13,580 nt of DNA from Rhizobiaceae bacterium (GCA_016793565.1 JAEUMA010000609.1:1-13580); one strand, 5' to 3'; positions 1 through 7,155 are shown, counted from the stretch's first letter. Notes: generated by a model from the sequence alone, not told the origin. Made by a program: numbers and translations.

Positions 1-7
1 CATTCAA

Positions 8-28
8 AAGGACGCAGTTTGCGCCCTT
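8..28 (+). terminator. Possible terminator hairpin of an upstream gene
   Basis: Arms 8-15 and 21-28 pair around a 5-nt loop, with one A·C mismatch when read on the plus strand; on the minus strand that pair becomes a G·T wobble and the stem is followed by TTTTG. It could end a plus-strand gene lying left of the window or act in the other direction. There is no clear T tract on the plus side, so the call is weak. Confidence 0.35.
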
Positions 29-67
29 GCTTCCATTCCCGATCTGTGGTGTATGCGCGGCTCGGAT

Positions 68-142
<75 letters not shown>

Positions 143-196
143 TCCAAGCCATTGATAATATTGACTAAGCTCCAACGTATAGCGCCGCCGGCATAG

Positions 197-352
197 CTCC
201 TGGCAGGTTCAATGGATCTGTTGTCCCATCCTGACATGCCGCGAGTGTCTGGCCCAAGGCTGTGCCAACCTCCACCGGGCGGCAGCGATCTTCTGATTGC
301 CGGCGCGATCGGCACCAACGTCGCCGACCTGCAGATCCTGGTCATTCGGTGA
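197..352 (+). pseudogene. Remnant of the C-terminus of a MOFRL-type glycerate kinase
   Basis: The frame is open from a stop at 194-196 to TGA at 350-352. Its last 23 codons (281-349) read GSDLLIAGAIGTNVADLQIL followed by VIR. This resembles the very end of MOFRL-domain glycerate 2-kinases (TtuD/GckA type), where a segment such as DLxVTGPTxTNVNDxRxxLI closes the protein. The codons before it (about 197-280) do not resemble that family, and the rest of a gene of roughly 1.2 kb is missing. I therefore read this as a leftover 3' end after deletion or insertion beside the tRNA. An ATG at 212 could make a 46-aa peptide, but no good ribosome binding site is seen. The family match is from memory and rests on a short segment. 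Confidence 0.4.
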
Positions 353-397
353 TCCGTCCGCAACGGAACGAAATCGGCCGCCTCTCGGCTTGTGGGA

Positions 398-415
398 ATG
401 GAATGAAAATTCCAT
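398..415. promoter_or_regulatory. Palindromic operator candidate for the RpiR-type regulator
   Basis: ATGGAATGAAAATTCCAT is a perfect 7-bp inverted repeat with a 4-nt centre. It lies 33 bp upstream of the ATG chosen for the RpiR-type gene and 9 bp upstream of the alternative GTG. It contains GGAA-N6-TTCC, a motif I recall being reported for the RpiR-type repressor IolR of Sinorhizobium meliloti. Position and symmetry suggest autoregulation. No second perfect copy was found by eye near the catabolic genes. Confidence 0.5.
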
Positions 416-448
416 AAGCACGATGTGGTGCGACATCGAGATCCGGAC

Positions 449-1273
449 ATGAATCCGTCGGAAACCAGCAAGCCCAGGAACTCGGCGGACTTCTTCGAAA
501 TGTTGCGCCTGCGCGGCAATGCGCTGCCGAAGAGGCTGAAGCAGTGCGCAGAATATGTCGCAGCCAACCCCGCGGTCGTTGCCGTCTCGACGGTGGCCGA
601 ACTCGCCGCGGGTGCGCAGGTTCCGCCTTCGGCCTTCATGCGTTTTTGCCAGGAGATGGGGTTTTCCGGCTTTTCAGAGATGCAGAAACTGTTTCGGGAG
701 GAGTACTCCCAGAACTGGCCTGACTACGCCTCACGGCTTTCGAAGCTGCGGAACGGCGATGCGCAGGCGCCCCAGTTTCTCCTCGCGGAGTTCGCAGAGG
801 CCGGGCGGACCTCGATCGAAAGCCTGACCCGCACCATCGATCCCGACGCATTGCGACGGGCGGTGGCCGTCCTCGCCGGAGCCCGCACGATTCATCTTGT
901 CGGGCTGCGGCGGACATTCCCCGTGGCCACCTATCTCGCCTATGCCTTCGAGAAGATGCAGATACCGGCGATCCTCCACAGCGGAACGGGAAATCTGTCG
1001 TCGGCTCATCTGATCGGCCAAGGCGATGCGCTGATCGCGATAAGCTTTGCGCCCTACACCCCGGACACGATCGCGCTGGCCGAAAGCGCGGTTAAGCGCA
1101 ATGCCGACGTGGTCGTCATAACCGACCTGCCGACCAGTCCGCTGGCCCGCATCGACGCCGTCCGCTTCATGGTCCCGGAAGTCGACGTTGGCGCCTTCAG
1201 GTCCTTGTCGGCAACCTTGACGCTGGCGATGACGCTGGCCGTTGGCGTTGGCACGCAAAGGCGCGCGTTATGA
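449..1273 (+). CDS. MurR/RpiR family transcriptional regulator (HTH + SIS)
   Basis: This is a 274-aa DNA-binding regulator with the two-part RpiR layout. The N-terminal helix-turn-helix domain covers about residues 15-85; its core is around STVAELAAGAQVPPSAFMRF (47-66), followed by the family-typical GFSGFSEMQ. The C-terminal SIS sugar-phosphate binding fold covers about 120-255, with strands seen at HLVGLRRT (149-156), LIAISFAPYTPDT (195-207) and VVVITDLPTSPLA (221-233). Members usually sense a phosphorylated sugar or a related metabolite and control catabolic genes. I chose the ATG at 449 because GAG lies 8 nt upstream. A GTG at 425 in the same frame adds 8 residues and lacks a ribosome binding site. 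A palindrome at 398-415 is a likely operator. The gene faces the minus-strand catabolic operons but is 1.7 kb from them, so control of those genes is only a guess. Confidence 0.9.
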   Translation: MNPSETSKPRNSADFFEMLRLRGNALPKRLKQCAEYVAANPAVVAVSTVAELAAGAQVPPSAFMRFCQEMGFSGFSEMQKLFREEYSQNWPDYASRLSKLRNGDAQAPQFLLAEFAEAGRTSIESLTRTIDPDALRRAVAVLAGARTIHLVGLRRTFPVATYLAYAFEKMQIPAILHSGTGNLSSAHLIGQGDALIAISFAPYTPDTIALAESAVKRNADVVVITDLPTSPLARIDAVRFMVPEVDVGAFRSLSATLTLAMTLAVGVGTQRRAL

Positions 1274-1380
1274 GACGCGACGCCCGAATTGTGCGGCATA
1301 CCGTTGCCATGCGTCCGCGCGGGCCCTCGTCACCAGCGGCGAGCACGTAGTATGTGGGGAATTTGCCTGACCCAGATGTC

Positions 1381-1405
1381 CCTCCGCCCCCGCCGAACGC
1401 GGAGG
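1381..1405. terminator. GC-rich hairpin between convergent genes
   Basis: CCTCCGC (1381-1387) pairs perfectly with GCGGAGG (1399-1405) around an 11-nt loop. It lies about 110 bp after the RpiR-type gene and 30 bp after the stop of the opposing META-domain gene, so it could end either transcript. No T tract follows on either strand, so this is a structural guess. The rest of the 162-bp gap shows nothing else. Confidence 0.3.
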
Positions 1406-1435
1406 CGGAAGAAGATCGGCAAGCTTTGAGCGATC

Positions 1436-2161
1436 TTACGGCCGCTGTTCGAAGACGGCGGTCTTGTTGCCGGCGGGCTGCGTGATGGTCAGCCTGCCGC
1501 CCTCGACGCGGAAGGTGGTGGTGCCGAGCAGAACTGCGTGCAGATCGGACTCCTGCGCCGAAACGCCGTCCTCCGTGCAGGCCATCATGGTCGACGCCAG
1601 CGGATCAAAGGTGATGGTGCCGGCCCCGACCCTTGCGCCGCCGCGGAACGTGTTGCAGCCGGCATTGCCGTTGACCGTGTTGTCCTTCGAAAGCGTGAGC
1701 CACGCGTCACCCCTCGCAGGCGTTCCCGAAACGCTCGTGAGCACCCATTTGGTACCCAGGACCGGCGGCTCCACGGCGGGAGCCGCCGTCACCGCGGGCC
1801 CTTGACCTTCGGCCAGATGCCAACCGGCCGCCCAGCCGGTCGTTCCGCGGAACTCGACGTTACACCAGCGGCGATAGCGCGCCGCGGCCTGTTCGGCCTC
1901 GGTCGCCTTGCTGAATTCTTCCAAGGTCATGCCGCCCTGGCAGCCGAGGTTGCGCACGCCGTCGGTACCGGCCGGAATGGAGCCCACGACCGAGTGGGAC
2001 TGGCCCGGACCGGAGCGCATGTTGAGAACGTTGCCGGCCTTGACGCCGATGACGCGGAAATAGTCCGGTCCGTCGGCCGCGGCGAGCGCCGGCGCGGCGA
2101 GGCCCAACAAGATTGCGACAAAGGTTGCGGCGGCACCGCCGGCTTGCGAAGTCGGTATCAT
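1436..2161 (-). CDS. Exported SH3 + META (HslJ-like) domain protein
   Basis: This 241-aa protein has a cleavable signal peptide (about 1-27, ending APALA before AADG), so it should act in the periplasm. An SH3-like domain follows (about 34-118), with the bacterial SH3 signature NVLNMRSGPGQSHSVVGSIP (44-63) and two cysteines (74 and 100) that could form a disulfide. After an Ala/Pro linker (about 119-134) comes a META domain (135-241), with GNAGCNTFRGG and STMMACTEDG. META domains occur in HslJ, an outer-membrane-associated heat-shock protein; SH3 domains of this type often bind cell-wall material. The start at 2161 is chosen because GAGGGAG lies 7 nt upstream and the signal peptide begins there; the frame stays open for 73 more codons, but these are not protein-like. 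It is not lipidated: no lipobox is seen. Envelope stress or wall maintenance is plausible, and a link to the catabolic genes is not evident. Confidence 0.85.
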   Translation of the reverse strand: MIPTSQAGGAAATFVAILLGLAAPALAAADGPDYFRVIGVKAGNVLNMRSGPGQSHSVVGSIPAGTDGVRNLGCQGGMTLEEFSKATEAEQAAARYRRWCNVEFRGTTGWAAGWHLAEGQGPAVTAAPAVEPPVLGTKWVLTSVSGTPARGDAWLTLSKDNTVNGNAGCNTFRGGARVGAGTITFDPLASTMMACTEDGVSAQESDLHAVLLGTTTFRVEGGRLTITQPAGNKTAVFEQRP

Positions 2162-2186
2162 TTCAGCTCCCTCAAAAGACAATGAC

Positions 2187-2294
2187 CTACGTGGCCACGG
2201 ACCCGCAGGCACCGGTAGCGGCGGCGTCGGCACGCAACCGGTACACGTCACCATGGTTGACCAGCAACCGGCGGCGAAATTCGGGCAGACCCAT
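2187..2294 (-). CDS. Small HemP-like frame, possibly degenerate
   Basis: This is a 35-aa frame whose middle, RRLLVNHGDVYRLRAD, resembles the conserved end of hemin uptake protein HemP (pattern roughly REIxIxHxGxxYRLRxT). It lacks the LILTK-type ending that normally closes HemP. It lies 25 bp upstream of the SH3/META gene on the same strand, so it could be a short leader gene in one transcript. There is no convincing ribosome binding site for the ATG at 2294 (GGAAGG is about 21 nt away). The remaining 2295-2401 stretch shows no gene. It may be a decayed gene or a coincidence in GC-rich sequence. Confidence 0.25.
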   Translation of the reverse strand: MGLPEFRRRLLVNHGDVYRLRADAAATGACGSVAT

Positions 2295-2401
2295 GGCCGT
2301 GTCGCGCGGAGCCGCCCTTCCGTTGCCGGACACCGGCGGACTCGATCGGGAGCAGGCCGCCTCGTATCCGCCTCTCCCATCCTGCGCCAGGCATCGGCCC
2401 C

Positions 2402-2669
2402 TAGAGCGGTTCAGGGTTAGATGGAAACAGTTCCGTTCGCTCGATGGCGAGATAATCCGCAAGGAAGGCGGTGCAGGCCCGACGCGGTGCATCGGGCCTG
2501 CCGGCTGACGTGGCGGCCATCCGCCAGCGCCCTTCGGGCCGGGTCAATTCGACCCAAGACATTCGGCGTGCGTCTTGTCCGTACCCCGGTACCGCCTGCG
2601 ACACTCCCCTCGACCTTGGCGTCGAATTGCCTCCGGCAGAACGATTCCATCTGACCCTGAACCGCTCTA
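2402..2669. repeat. MITE-like intergenic element with 25-bp terminal inverted repeats
   Basis: The ends at 2402-2426 and 2645-2669 are inverted copies matching at 24 of 25 positions. Both end in TAGAGCGG, so the outer TA could be a two-base target duplication around an element spanning 2404-2667, as left by IS630/mariner-type transposases. Inside is a perfect 10-bp hairpin (2473-2482 with 2492-2501, 9-nt loop) and a smaller one, GGGTC/GACCC, at 2541-2555. No transposase or convincing coding frame fits inside 268 bp, so the element would be non-autonomous. I recall similar sequences as scattered repeats in Mesorhizobium-like genomes, but copy number cannot be shown from one window. Confidence 0.75.
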
Positions 2670-2749
2670 AAATGACGCATTGACGTTGACACGGCACGCC
2701 CTGCGGTCCATGGCCGCGTCACGATCATCCCGAATGGCAGGATCAGACG

Positions 2750-2965
2750 ATGCGACACATCTATGCCGACGACGTTGCCGACCTTCAGATGAACTCGACC
2801 AGCCTGCGCTTCACGCTGGTCCAGCGAAACCCCGAAGGGGGGTTCAGCGAAGTGGGCAGGGTCATCCTCCCGGCCATCAGCGCGCGCGAGGTTTTCGATG
2901 CCCTCGACAAAGGGCTGACGGAGATCACCGAGCAGGTGCGCGCGCGCCACGCCAAGGCCGAATAG
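2750..2965 (+). CDS. Small conserved-looking protein of unknown function
   Basis: This 71-aa acidic soluble protein has no signal peptide or membrane segment. AGGA lies about 7 nt upstream of the ATG. The pattern is two short beta-like stretches (LRFTLVQR and EVGRVILPAI) followed by a helix with charged residues (AREVFDALDKGLTEITEQVR). This layout recalls small DUF3467-like proteins, but I cannot confirm membership. Codon use fits the neighbours. It is the only plus-strand gene near the importer and ends 18 bp from the convergent ATPase gene. It starts 80 bp after the inverted-repeat element, and a TTGAC-containing stretch lies in that gap, but I could not identify a full promoter. Confidence 0.6.
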   Translation: MRHIYADDVADLQMNSTSLRFTLVQRNPEGGFSEVGRVILPAISAREVFDALDKGLTEITEQVRARHAKAE

Positions 2966-2983
2966 CACTCCACGCGGCCGCCG

Positions 2984-4051
2984 TCAGTCCTGCAGGACCA
3001 GAACGTCCTGCGCGGAAAAACTGATGTGGGCCTTTTCTCCCACGCGGGGGGGCGGCGTGGAGGGATTGTTGAAGGTATCCAACGACACCGCGGTGGGCCC
3101 GACGCCGACGCGGATGCGGATGACCGAGCCCAAGAAGCTGACCTCCGATATCTCGCCGCCGATCCGCGTCCCCCGTCCAGGGTGATCGCCGATCGAAATC
3201 GCTTCCGGCCGCAGGGCGAGAGAGAGCGCATCTCCCGACCTTTTTCCCTCGATAGGGCGCGACAGTTCGACGTCCTGGTCGTTGACGCGCACGCGGCCGC
3301 TCGCCGAGTCGGCGACGGTCGCCTCCAGCACGTTCAGCGTTCCGACGAAATTTGCGACGAAGCGCGTCGACGGGCGGTTGTAGATTTCGAACGGCGTGCC
3401 GACCTGCTCCGCCTTGCCGCCATACATGACCACGATACGGTCGGAAATCGACAACGCCTCCTCCTGGTCGTGAGTCACGAACACGGTGGTGATACCCAAA
3501 TTCTTCTGGATCGAGCGGATCTCGTCGCGCAATGCGACGCGCACCTTGGCGTCGAGCGCGGAGAGCGGCTCGTCGAGCAGCAGCAGCTTCGGGCGCGGCG
3601 CAAGCGCGCGGGCTAACGCCACGCGCTGCTGCTGTCCGCCGGACAGCTGGTAGGGATAACGGTCCCCAAACTGCGGCAGCTTGATGATGGAGAGCATCTC
3701 GGCGACGCGCGCATCCGTCTCTGCCTTGGAAACGCCCGCCACTTTCAGCCCGAAGGCGACGTTCTGCGCGACGGTCAGGTTGGGAAACAGCGCATAGGCC
3801 TGGAACACCATGCCGACGTTGCGCTGATTGGGCTTCAGCCGCGTGACGTCCTTGCCGCCGACGACGATCTTGCCGGAGGTCGGCTCCTCGAAGCCCGCCA
3901 CCATGCGCAGCACCGTCGTCTTGCCGCAGCCCGAGGGCCCCAGAAAGGACACGAACTCGCCGGCGCCGACGTCGAGGTTGAAATCCTGCACGACTGTCGT
4001 GGGGCCGAAGGACTTCCGGATATGCTGGATGGAGAGGAACGGATCGGCCAT
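2984..4051 (-). CDS. ABC importer ATP-binding subunit (PotA/FbpC-like)
   Basis: This 355-aa cytoplasmic ATPase should power the importer whose permeases and receptor lie just upstream in the same transcript. All nucleotide-binding motifs are intact: Walker A GPSGCGKTT (38-46), Q-loop glutamine 84, signature LSGGQQQR (136-143), Walker B LLLLDEP (156-162) and switch histidine 194. Residues beyond about 235 form a C-terminal TOBE-type regulatory region, as in the polyamine, iron and 2-aminoethylphosphonate importer ATPases. The length is normal for that group. It starts 12 bp after the second permease gene, with GAGAG ahead of the ATG. It is the last gene of the operon. The ATPase does not tell the substrate. 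Confidence 0.95.
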   Translation of the reverse strand: MADPFLSIQHIRKSFGPTTVVQDFNLDVGAGEFVSFLGPSGCGKTTVLRMVAGFEEPTSGKIVVGGKDVTRLKPNQRNVGMVFQAYALFPNLTVAQNVAFGLKVAGVSKAETDARVAEMLSIIKLPQFGDRYPYQLSGGQQQRVALARALAPRPKLLLLDEPLSALDAKVRVALRDEIRSIQKNLGITTVFVTHDQEEALSISDRIVVMYGGKAEQVGTPFEIYNRPSTRFVANFVGTLNVLEATVADSASGRVRVNDQDVELSRPIEGKRSGDALSLALRPEAISIGDHPGRGTRIGGEISEVSFLGSVIRIRVGVGPTAVSLDTFNNPSTPPPRVGEKAHISFSAQDVLVLQD

Positions 4052-4063
4052 GGCGTCTCTCGG

Positions 4064-4855
4064 TCAGTTAGGGCGGTTGGCCGATTTGGGAGCGAAGCGC
4101 GACAGCACCTGGATGACTGACATGCAGCCCCAGGTGATCGCGAAGGAGATGATGGCCAGGGCGGCCGGTTCGTAGGCGCGGTTGGCGCCGATGTTCTGCA
4201 GGTAGGGGCCGAAAGCGGGCCGGTTCAGCAGGCTCGCCATCGTGAATTCGCCGATGACGATGGCGAAGGTCAGGAAGGCGCCCGAAAGCACGGCGATCAG
4301 CACGTTGGGCAGGATGATGCGCGCGATAATCGTCGTCCATCCCGCGCCGAGGATCTGCGCCGCCTCGGTCAGCGTACGCACGTCGATCGTTCGAAGGCCG
4401 GTGTCGACGGCGCGGTACATGTAGGGCAGCGCCAGGGTGGCATAGCCGATGATCAGCAAGAGGTCGGTGCCGCGCGCCGTGGCGAGGAAGGGCAGCGGCG
4501 AGTTCGACCCATACATCCGTATGTAGCCGAACACGATGACGATCGCCGGGATGATCAGCGGCAGCAACGTGATGAATTCAACCACCGGCCGCAGGTACGG
4601 CATGCGCAGCCTGATCCAATAGGCCGTAGGAACAACGATCAGAACACCGAGGATGATGGTGAAGATGGCCACCGTGACCGAGTAGGCGAAGGTCGCCTGG
4701 AAGCGGTCGTCGCCGAAAACCACCCGGTAGGCGTCGAAGGAATACTGGCCGCGTCGCATGCGCAGCGAGAACTCCAGCGTCGCGATCAGCGGGATGAAGA
4801 AATAGGCGGCGCCGACGCCGAACGTGACCCAGGCCCAGAAGCGACCGCTCTTCAT
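4064..4855 (-). CDS. ABC importer permease, second subunit (PotC-like)
   Basis: This 263-aa inner-membrane protein has about six hydrophobic spans and the binding-protein-dependent permease domain. The EAA loop that contacts the ATPase is at about 164-180 (EAAQILGAGWTTIIARI). The start at 4855 is fixed by an ATGA overlap with the stop of the first permease, which implies translational coupling. The frame is open much further upstream, but that part overlaps the first permease and is Arg/His-rich non-membrane sequence, so it is not coding. Length and order match the second permease of polyamine/Fe3+-type importers. It pairs with the other permease to form the channel. Confidence 0.93.
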   Translation of the reverse strand: MKSGRFWAWVTFGVGAAYFFIPLIATLEFSLRMRRGQYSFDAYRVVFGDDRFQATFAYSVTVAIFTIILGVLIVVPTAYWIRLRMPYLRPVVEFITLLPLIIPAIVIVFGYIRMYGSNSPLPFLATARGTDLLLIIGYATLALPYMYRAVDTGLRTIDVRTLTEAAQILGAGWTTIIARIILPNVLIAVLSGAFLTFAIVIGEFTMASLLNRPAFGPYLQNIGANRAYEPAALAIISFAITWGCMSVIQVLSRFAPKSANRPN

Positions 4856-5757
4856 TTGAGCCACCGCTCGGAGCGCGTCCGCATCCAGATATAGAAGACG
4901 TTGGCGATGCCGGTGATGAAGATCATGCCGAAGGCGAGCGCATAGCCGAGATGCGGATTGTGCAGCACGTCGCCGCGGATCTGCGCGTAGAGCAGGATGG
5001 GGACGATGTTGAGCGAGGAACCTGTAAGCGCGTAGGCCGTGGCGATCGCGCCGAAGGAATTGGCGAACAGCAGGATGACCGTGCCGAGGAAGCTCGGCCA
5101 GATCACCGGTATCACCACCAGCCGCCAGTACTGCGCCTGGGTGGCGCCAAGGGTGGCCGCTGCCTCGCCCCATTCCCGCTTGAGCCCGTCGATGGCGGGC
5201 GTGATGATCACCACCATCAGCGGGATCTGGAAGAACAGGTAGGTCAGCGTCAAACCCCAGAAGGAAAGGATGTTGAAGCCCAGCGCGTAGATGTCGACGC
5301 CGATCGAACGCAGGAGGACGGTGACCAATCCCAGCCGTCCGAGCGTCGCCAGGAAGGCAAAGGCCAGAGGTACGCCGGCGAAATTAGAGGCGACGCCGGA
5401 GAACGTCATCGTGCTCGACCGCACCCAGTTCGGCAGGCCGCCGCGCACGATGGCGATGGCGAGCGCAAGCCCGACCAGCGCCCCGAGGATCGCCGACGCC
5501 AAGCTAACCTTGATGGAGATCCAGTACGCCGCGAGGATCGAGGGCTGGAACAGTGCGAGAATGTTGGCAAGCGTGAACTCGCCCTGGTCGTTCTGGAATG
5601 CTCCGATCACGAGATAGGTGGTCGGCAGGATCAGGAACATCAGCGCGAACAGAAAAAACGGAGCGACGCCCAGCCAGTGGGTCGGCAGGCGCATGCCGCG
5701 CGCAGCCGGTGCGGGCTTTCCCGCGGCCATGCCGTCCGAAAGGCCGATATCTGTCAT
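4852..5757 (-). CDS. ABC importer permease, first subunit (PotB-like)
   Basis: This 301-aa inner-membrane permease has a short cytoplasmic N-tail, a first span at about 30-52 (VAPFFLFALMFLILPTTYLV) and further spans to the C-terminus. The EAA loop is at about 198-214 (EAAATLGATQAQYWRLV). The gene sits between the receptor gene and the second permease, with which it overlaps by four bases. A strong hairpin 29 bp ahead of its start probably lowers its expression relative to the receptor. The ribosome binding site is weak (AAGGTG about 14 nt upstream). Confidence 0.94.
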   Translation of the reverse strand: MTDIGLSDGMAAGKPAPAARGMRLPTHWLGVAPFFLFALMFLILPTTYLVIGAFQNDQGEFTLANILALFQPSILAAYWISIKVSLASAILGALVGLALAIAIVRGGLPNWVRSSTMTFSGVASNFAGVPLAFAFLATLGRLGLVTVLLRSIGVDIYALGFNILSFWGLTLTYLFFQIPLMVVIITPAIDGLKREWGEAAATLGATQAQYWRLVVIPVIWPSFLGTVILLFANSFGAIATAYALTGSSLNIVPILLYAQIRGDVLHNPHLGYALAFGMIFITGIANVFYIWMRTRSERWLK

Positions 5758-5785
5758 ACGCCGGGTGCCGACACCTTGAAAAGGA

Positions 5786-5810
5786 ACCGGGCGGCCCTGG
5801 GCCGCCCGGT
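5786..5810 (-). terminator. Intra-operon hairpin between receptor and permease genes
   Basis: Arms 5786-5797 and 5799-5810 are perfect 12-bp complements around a single base, so the real loop will be 3-5 nt with about 10 GC-rich pairs. On the minus strand TTCCTTTTC follows directly, as in a leaky intrinsic terminator. It lies 8 bp after the receptor stop. Such structures commonly give excess receptor over permease, by partial termination or by stabilising the 5' message. Confidence 0.8.
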
Positions 5811-5818
5811 CTGCATTC

Positions 5819-6925
5819 TTACTGAACGTTGGCGCCGACCACCGAATCCCAGTTCTTGGTGATCGCTTCCTTGGCCGCAGCCTGCTCGTCGAGCGTCGGG
5901 AACACCGCCGCCTCGTAGGCAGCAGCCGGCGGCAGCTTATCGAGCATCTCCTGCGGGATCACGCCGCGCTTGGCGAGATCGTTGAAGCGGATCGGGTGGC
6001 AGTAGCCCTTCAGCCAGCCGAGCTGGCCTTCATCCGAATAGAGATACTCCATCCACAGCTTGGCGGCGTTCGGATGCGGAGCGAACGCGCTGATGGCCTG
6101 GATGTAGACGCCGGCGACGACGCCGGTCTTCGGCACGATGACGTCGACGGGCGGATTGCCGTTCAGCGTGTCGCGGCCGGCGAGCGCGTTGTAGTCCCAA
6201 GTGATCAGGATCGGCGTCTGGCCCTGCGCCAGCGTAGCCGCCTTGCCGATAACCGGCACGAAGTTGCCCTTGGCGTTGAGCTCCTTGAAGAAGTCGAGAC
6301 CGGCCGTACCGGCTGCCTCGCCCGCTGCCGCGCCCTTGGAAAGGCCGGCCGCGTAGACACCCTGGATCGCCTGGTTGGACGCGCGCGGATCGCCGGCCAG
6401 CGCCACGGCGTTCTTGTACTCGTCCTTCAGCAGATCGGCCCAGTCGGCCGGCGGATTCGGGACCAGGTCCTTGTTCACCTCGAACGACAGCACGCCGTAG
6501 TAGTCGCCGTACCAGTGGCCCTCGGCGTCCTTGGCCGAATCCGGGATCGAATCCCAGGTCGACACCTTGTAAGGCTGGATCAGCCCGTCGGCCTTCGCAG
6601 CCGGGCCGTAGGACAGGCCGACGTCGATCACGTCGGGCGCCTGCGGGCCTTTGTTGTCCTTGTTGGCCTTGATGGCCTCGATCTCGTCGCTGGAGCCGGC
6701 ATCCGGGTTCAGCTCGTTGATGGTGATTTCCGGATACTTGGCCTTGAAGCCGGCGATGACGTCGCCGTAGCCGCACCAGTCATGCGGCAGCGCGATCGTC
6801 GTGAGCTGGCCCTCGGCCTTCGCCGCGGCGACGAGTTCGTCCATGGTCTGCGCGGAAACGAAGGCGGTCGTCGCCATCAGCGACGTGGCCGTGAGGGAAA
6901 GGATCTTTCCCGTAAATCTGAACAT
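5819..6925 (-). CDS. ABC importer periplasmic solute-binding protein (family 1)
   Basis: This 368-aa protein begins with a Sec signal peptide (about 1-25, ending FVSA before QTMDE) and has the two-lobe layout of extracellular solute-binding proteins of the iron/polyamine/aminoethylphosphonate type. It should capture the substrate in the periplasm and deliver it to the two permeases. GGAGAG lies 6 nt before the ATG. It is the first gene of the importer operon, with 230 bp of upstream sequence for a promoter. Acidic residues such as NPDAGSSDEIE (72-82) and aromatics in the middle could bind a cationic or amine substrate, but I cannot assign a ligand. Confidence 0.92.
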   Translation of the reverse strand: MFRFTGKILSLTATSLMATTAFVSAQTMDELVAAAKAEGQLTTIALPHDWCGYGDVIAGFKAKYPEITINELNPDAGSSDEIEAIKANKDNKGPQAPDVIDVGLSYGPAAKADGLIQPYKVSTWDSIPDSAKDAEGHWYGDYYGVLSFEVNKDLVPNPPADWADLLKDEYKNAVALAGDPRASNQAIQGVYAAGLSKGAAAGEAAGTAGLDFFKELNAKGNFVPVIGKAATLAQGQTPILITWDYNALAGRDTLNGNPPVDVIVPKTGVVAGVYIQAISAFAPHPNAAKLWMEYLYSDEGQLGWLKGYCHPIRFNDLAKRGVIPQEMLDKLPPAAAYEAAVFPTLDEQAAAKEAITKNWDSVVGANVQ

Positions 6926-7027
6926 CTGGTCTCTCCGTTGTACTGACGCCGTAGGACGCCCCTGATGCGGTTATCGTTCTCGTATGACAGTCGGATGAAT
7001 TTCGTGAGACCCACACCCCCGAGGCGT

Positions 7028-7047
7028 GGAAAGTAAACACTGTTTCC
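7028..7047. promoter_or_regulatory. Possible operator upstream of the ABC receptor gene
   Basis: GGAAA and TTTCC are separated by 10 nt, about 100 bp ahead of the receptor start. The half-sites resemble those of the palindrome before the RpiR-type gene, but the spacing is 4 bp wider, so it need not be the same site. The 6926-7155 gap also holds a 6-bp hairpin (7068-7073 with 7083-7088) that could end the alcohol dehydrogenase transcript. I could not identify -35/-10 boxes. Confidence 0.25.
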
Positions 7048-7155
7048 TGTGCGGGAGCAATCAGACCTCCGGCCGATTCTTAGCCGGAACAGCAATCTCC
7101 CCTACCCTCCTCTTCCAGCCTCCTCCCATGCCGGACGCGCTGCATCGCGCCGGTT

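Noticed and set aside
204..213. CAGGTTCAAT repeated from the tRNA T arm (115-124), as a possible attachment site
   Set aside because: Only 10 bases match, they are internal to the tRNA and do not include its 3' end, so chance is likely. No integrase gene is in the window.
2423..2434. GGAA-N4-TTCC inside the left end of the repeat element
   Set aside because: The spacing differs from the operator candidate and it lies within the repeat, so it is probably unrelated to the RpiR-type regulator.
2987..2998. Perfect 12-bp palindrome GTCCTGCAGGAC at the end of the ATPase gene
   Set aside because: It encodes the last residues (VLQD) and has no loop; it is too short and fully coding to call a terminator.
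4856..5173. N-terminal extension of the second permease
   Set aside because: It overlaps the first permease, is rich in Arg and His, and the ATGA overlap gives a clear start at 4855.
4951..5862. A 303-codon plus-strand frame opposite the first permease
   Set aside because: It is Arg/Asp/Gln-rich low-complexity sequence, a shadow of a clear permease gene with intact EAA motif.
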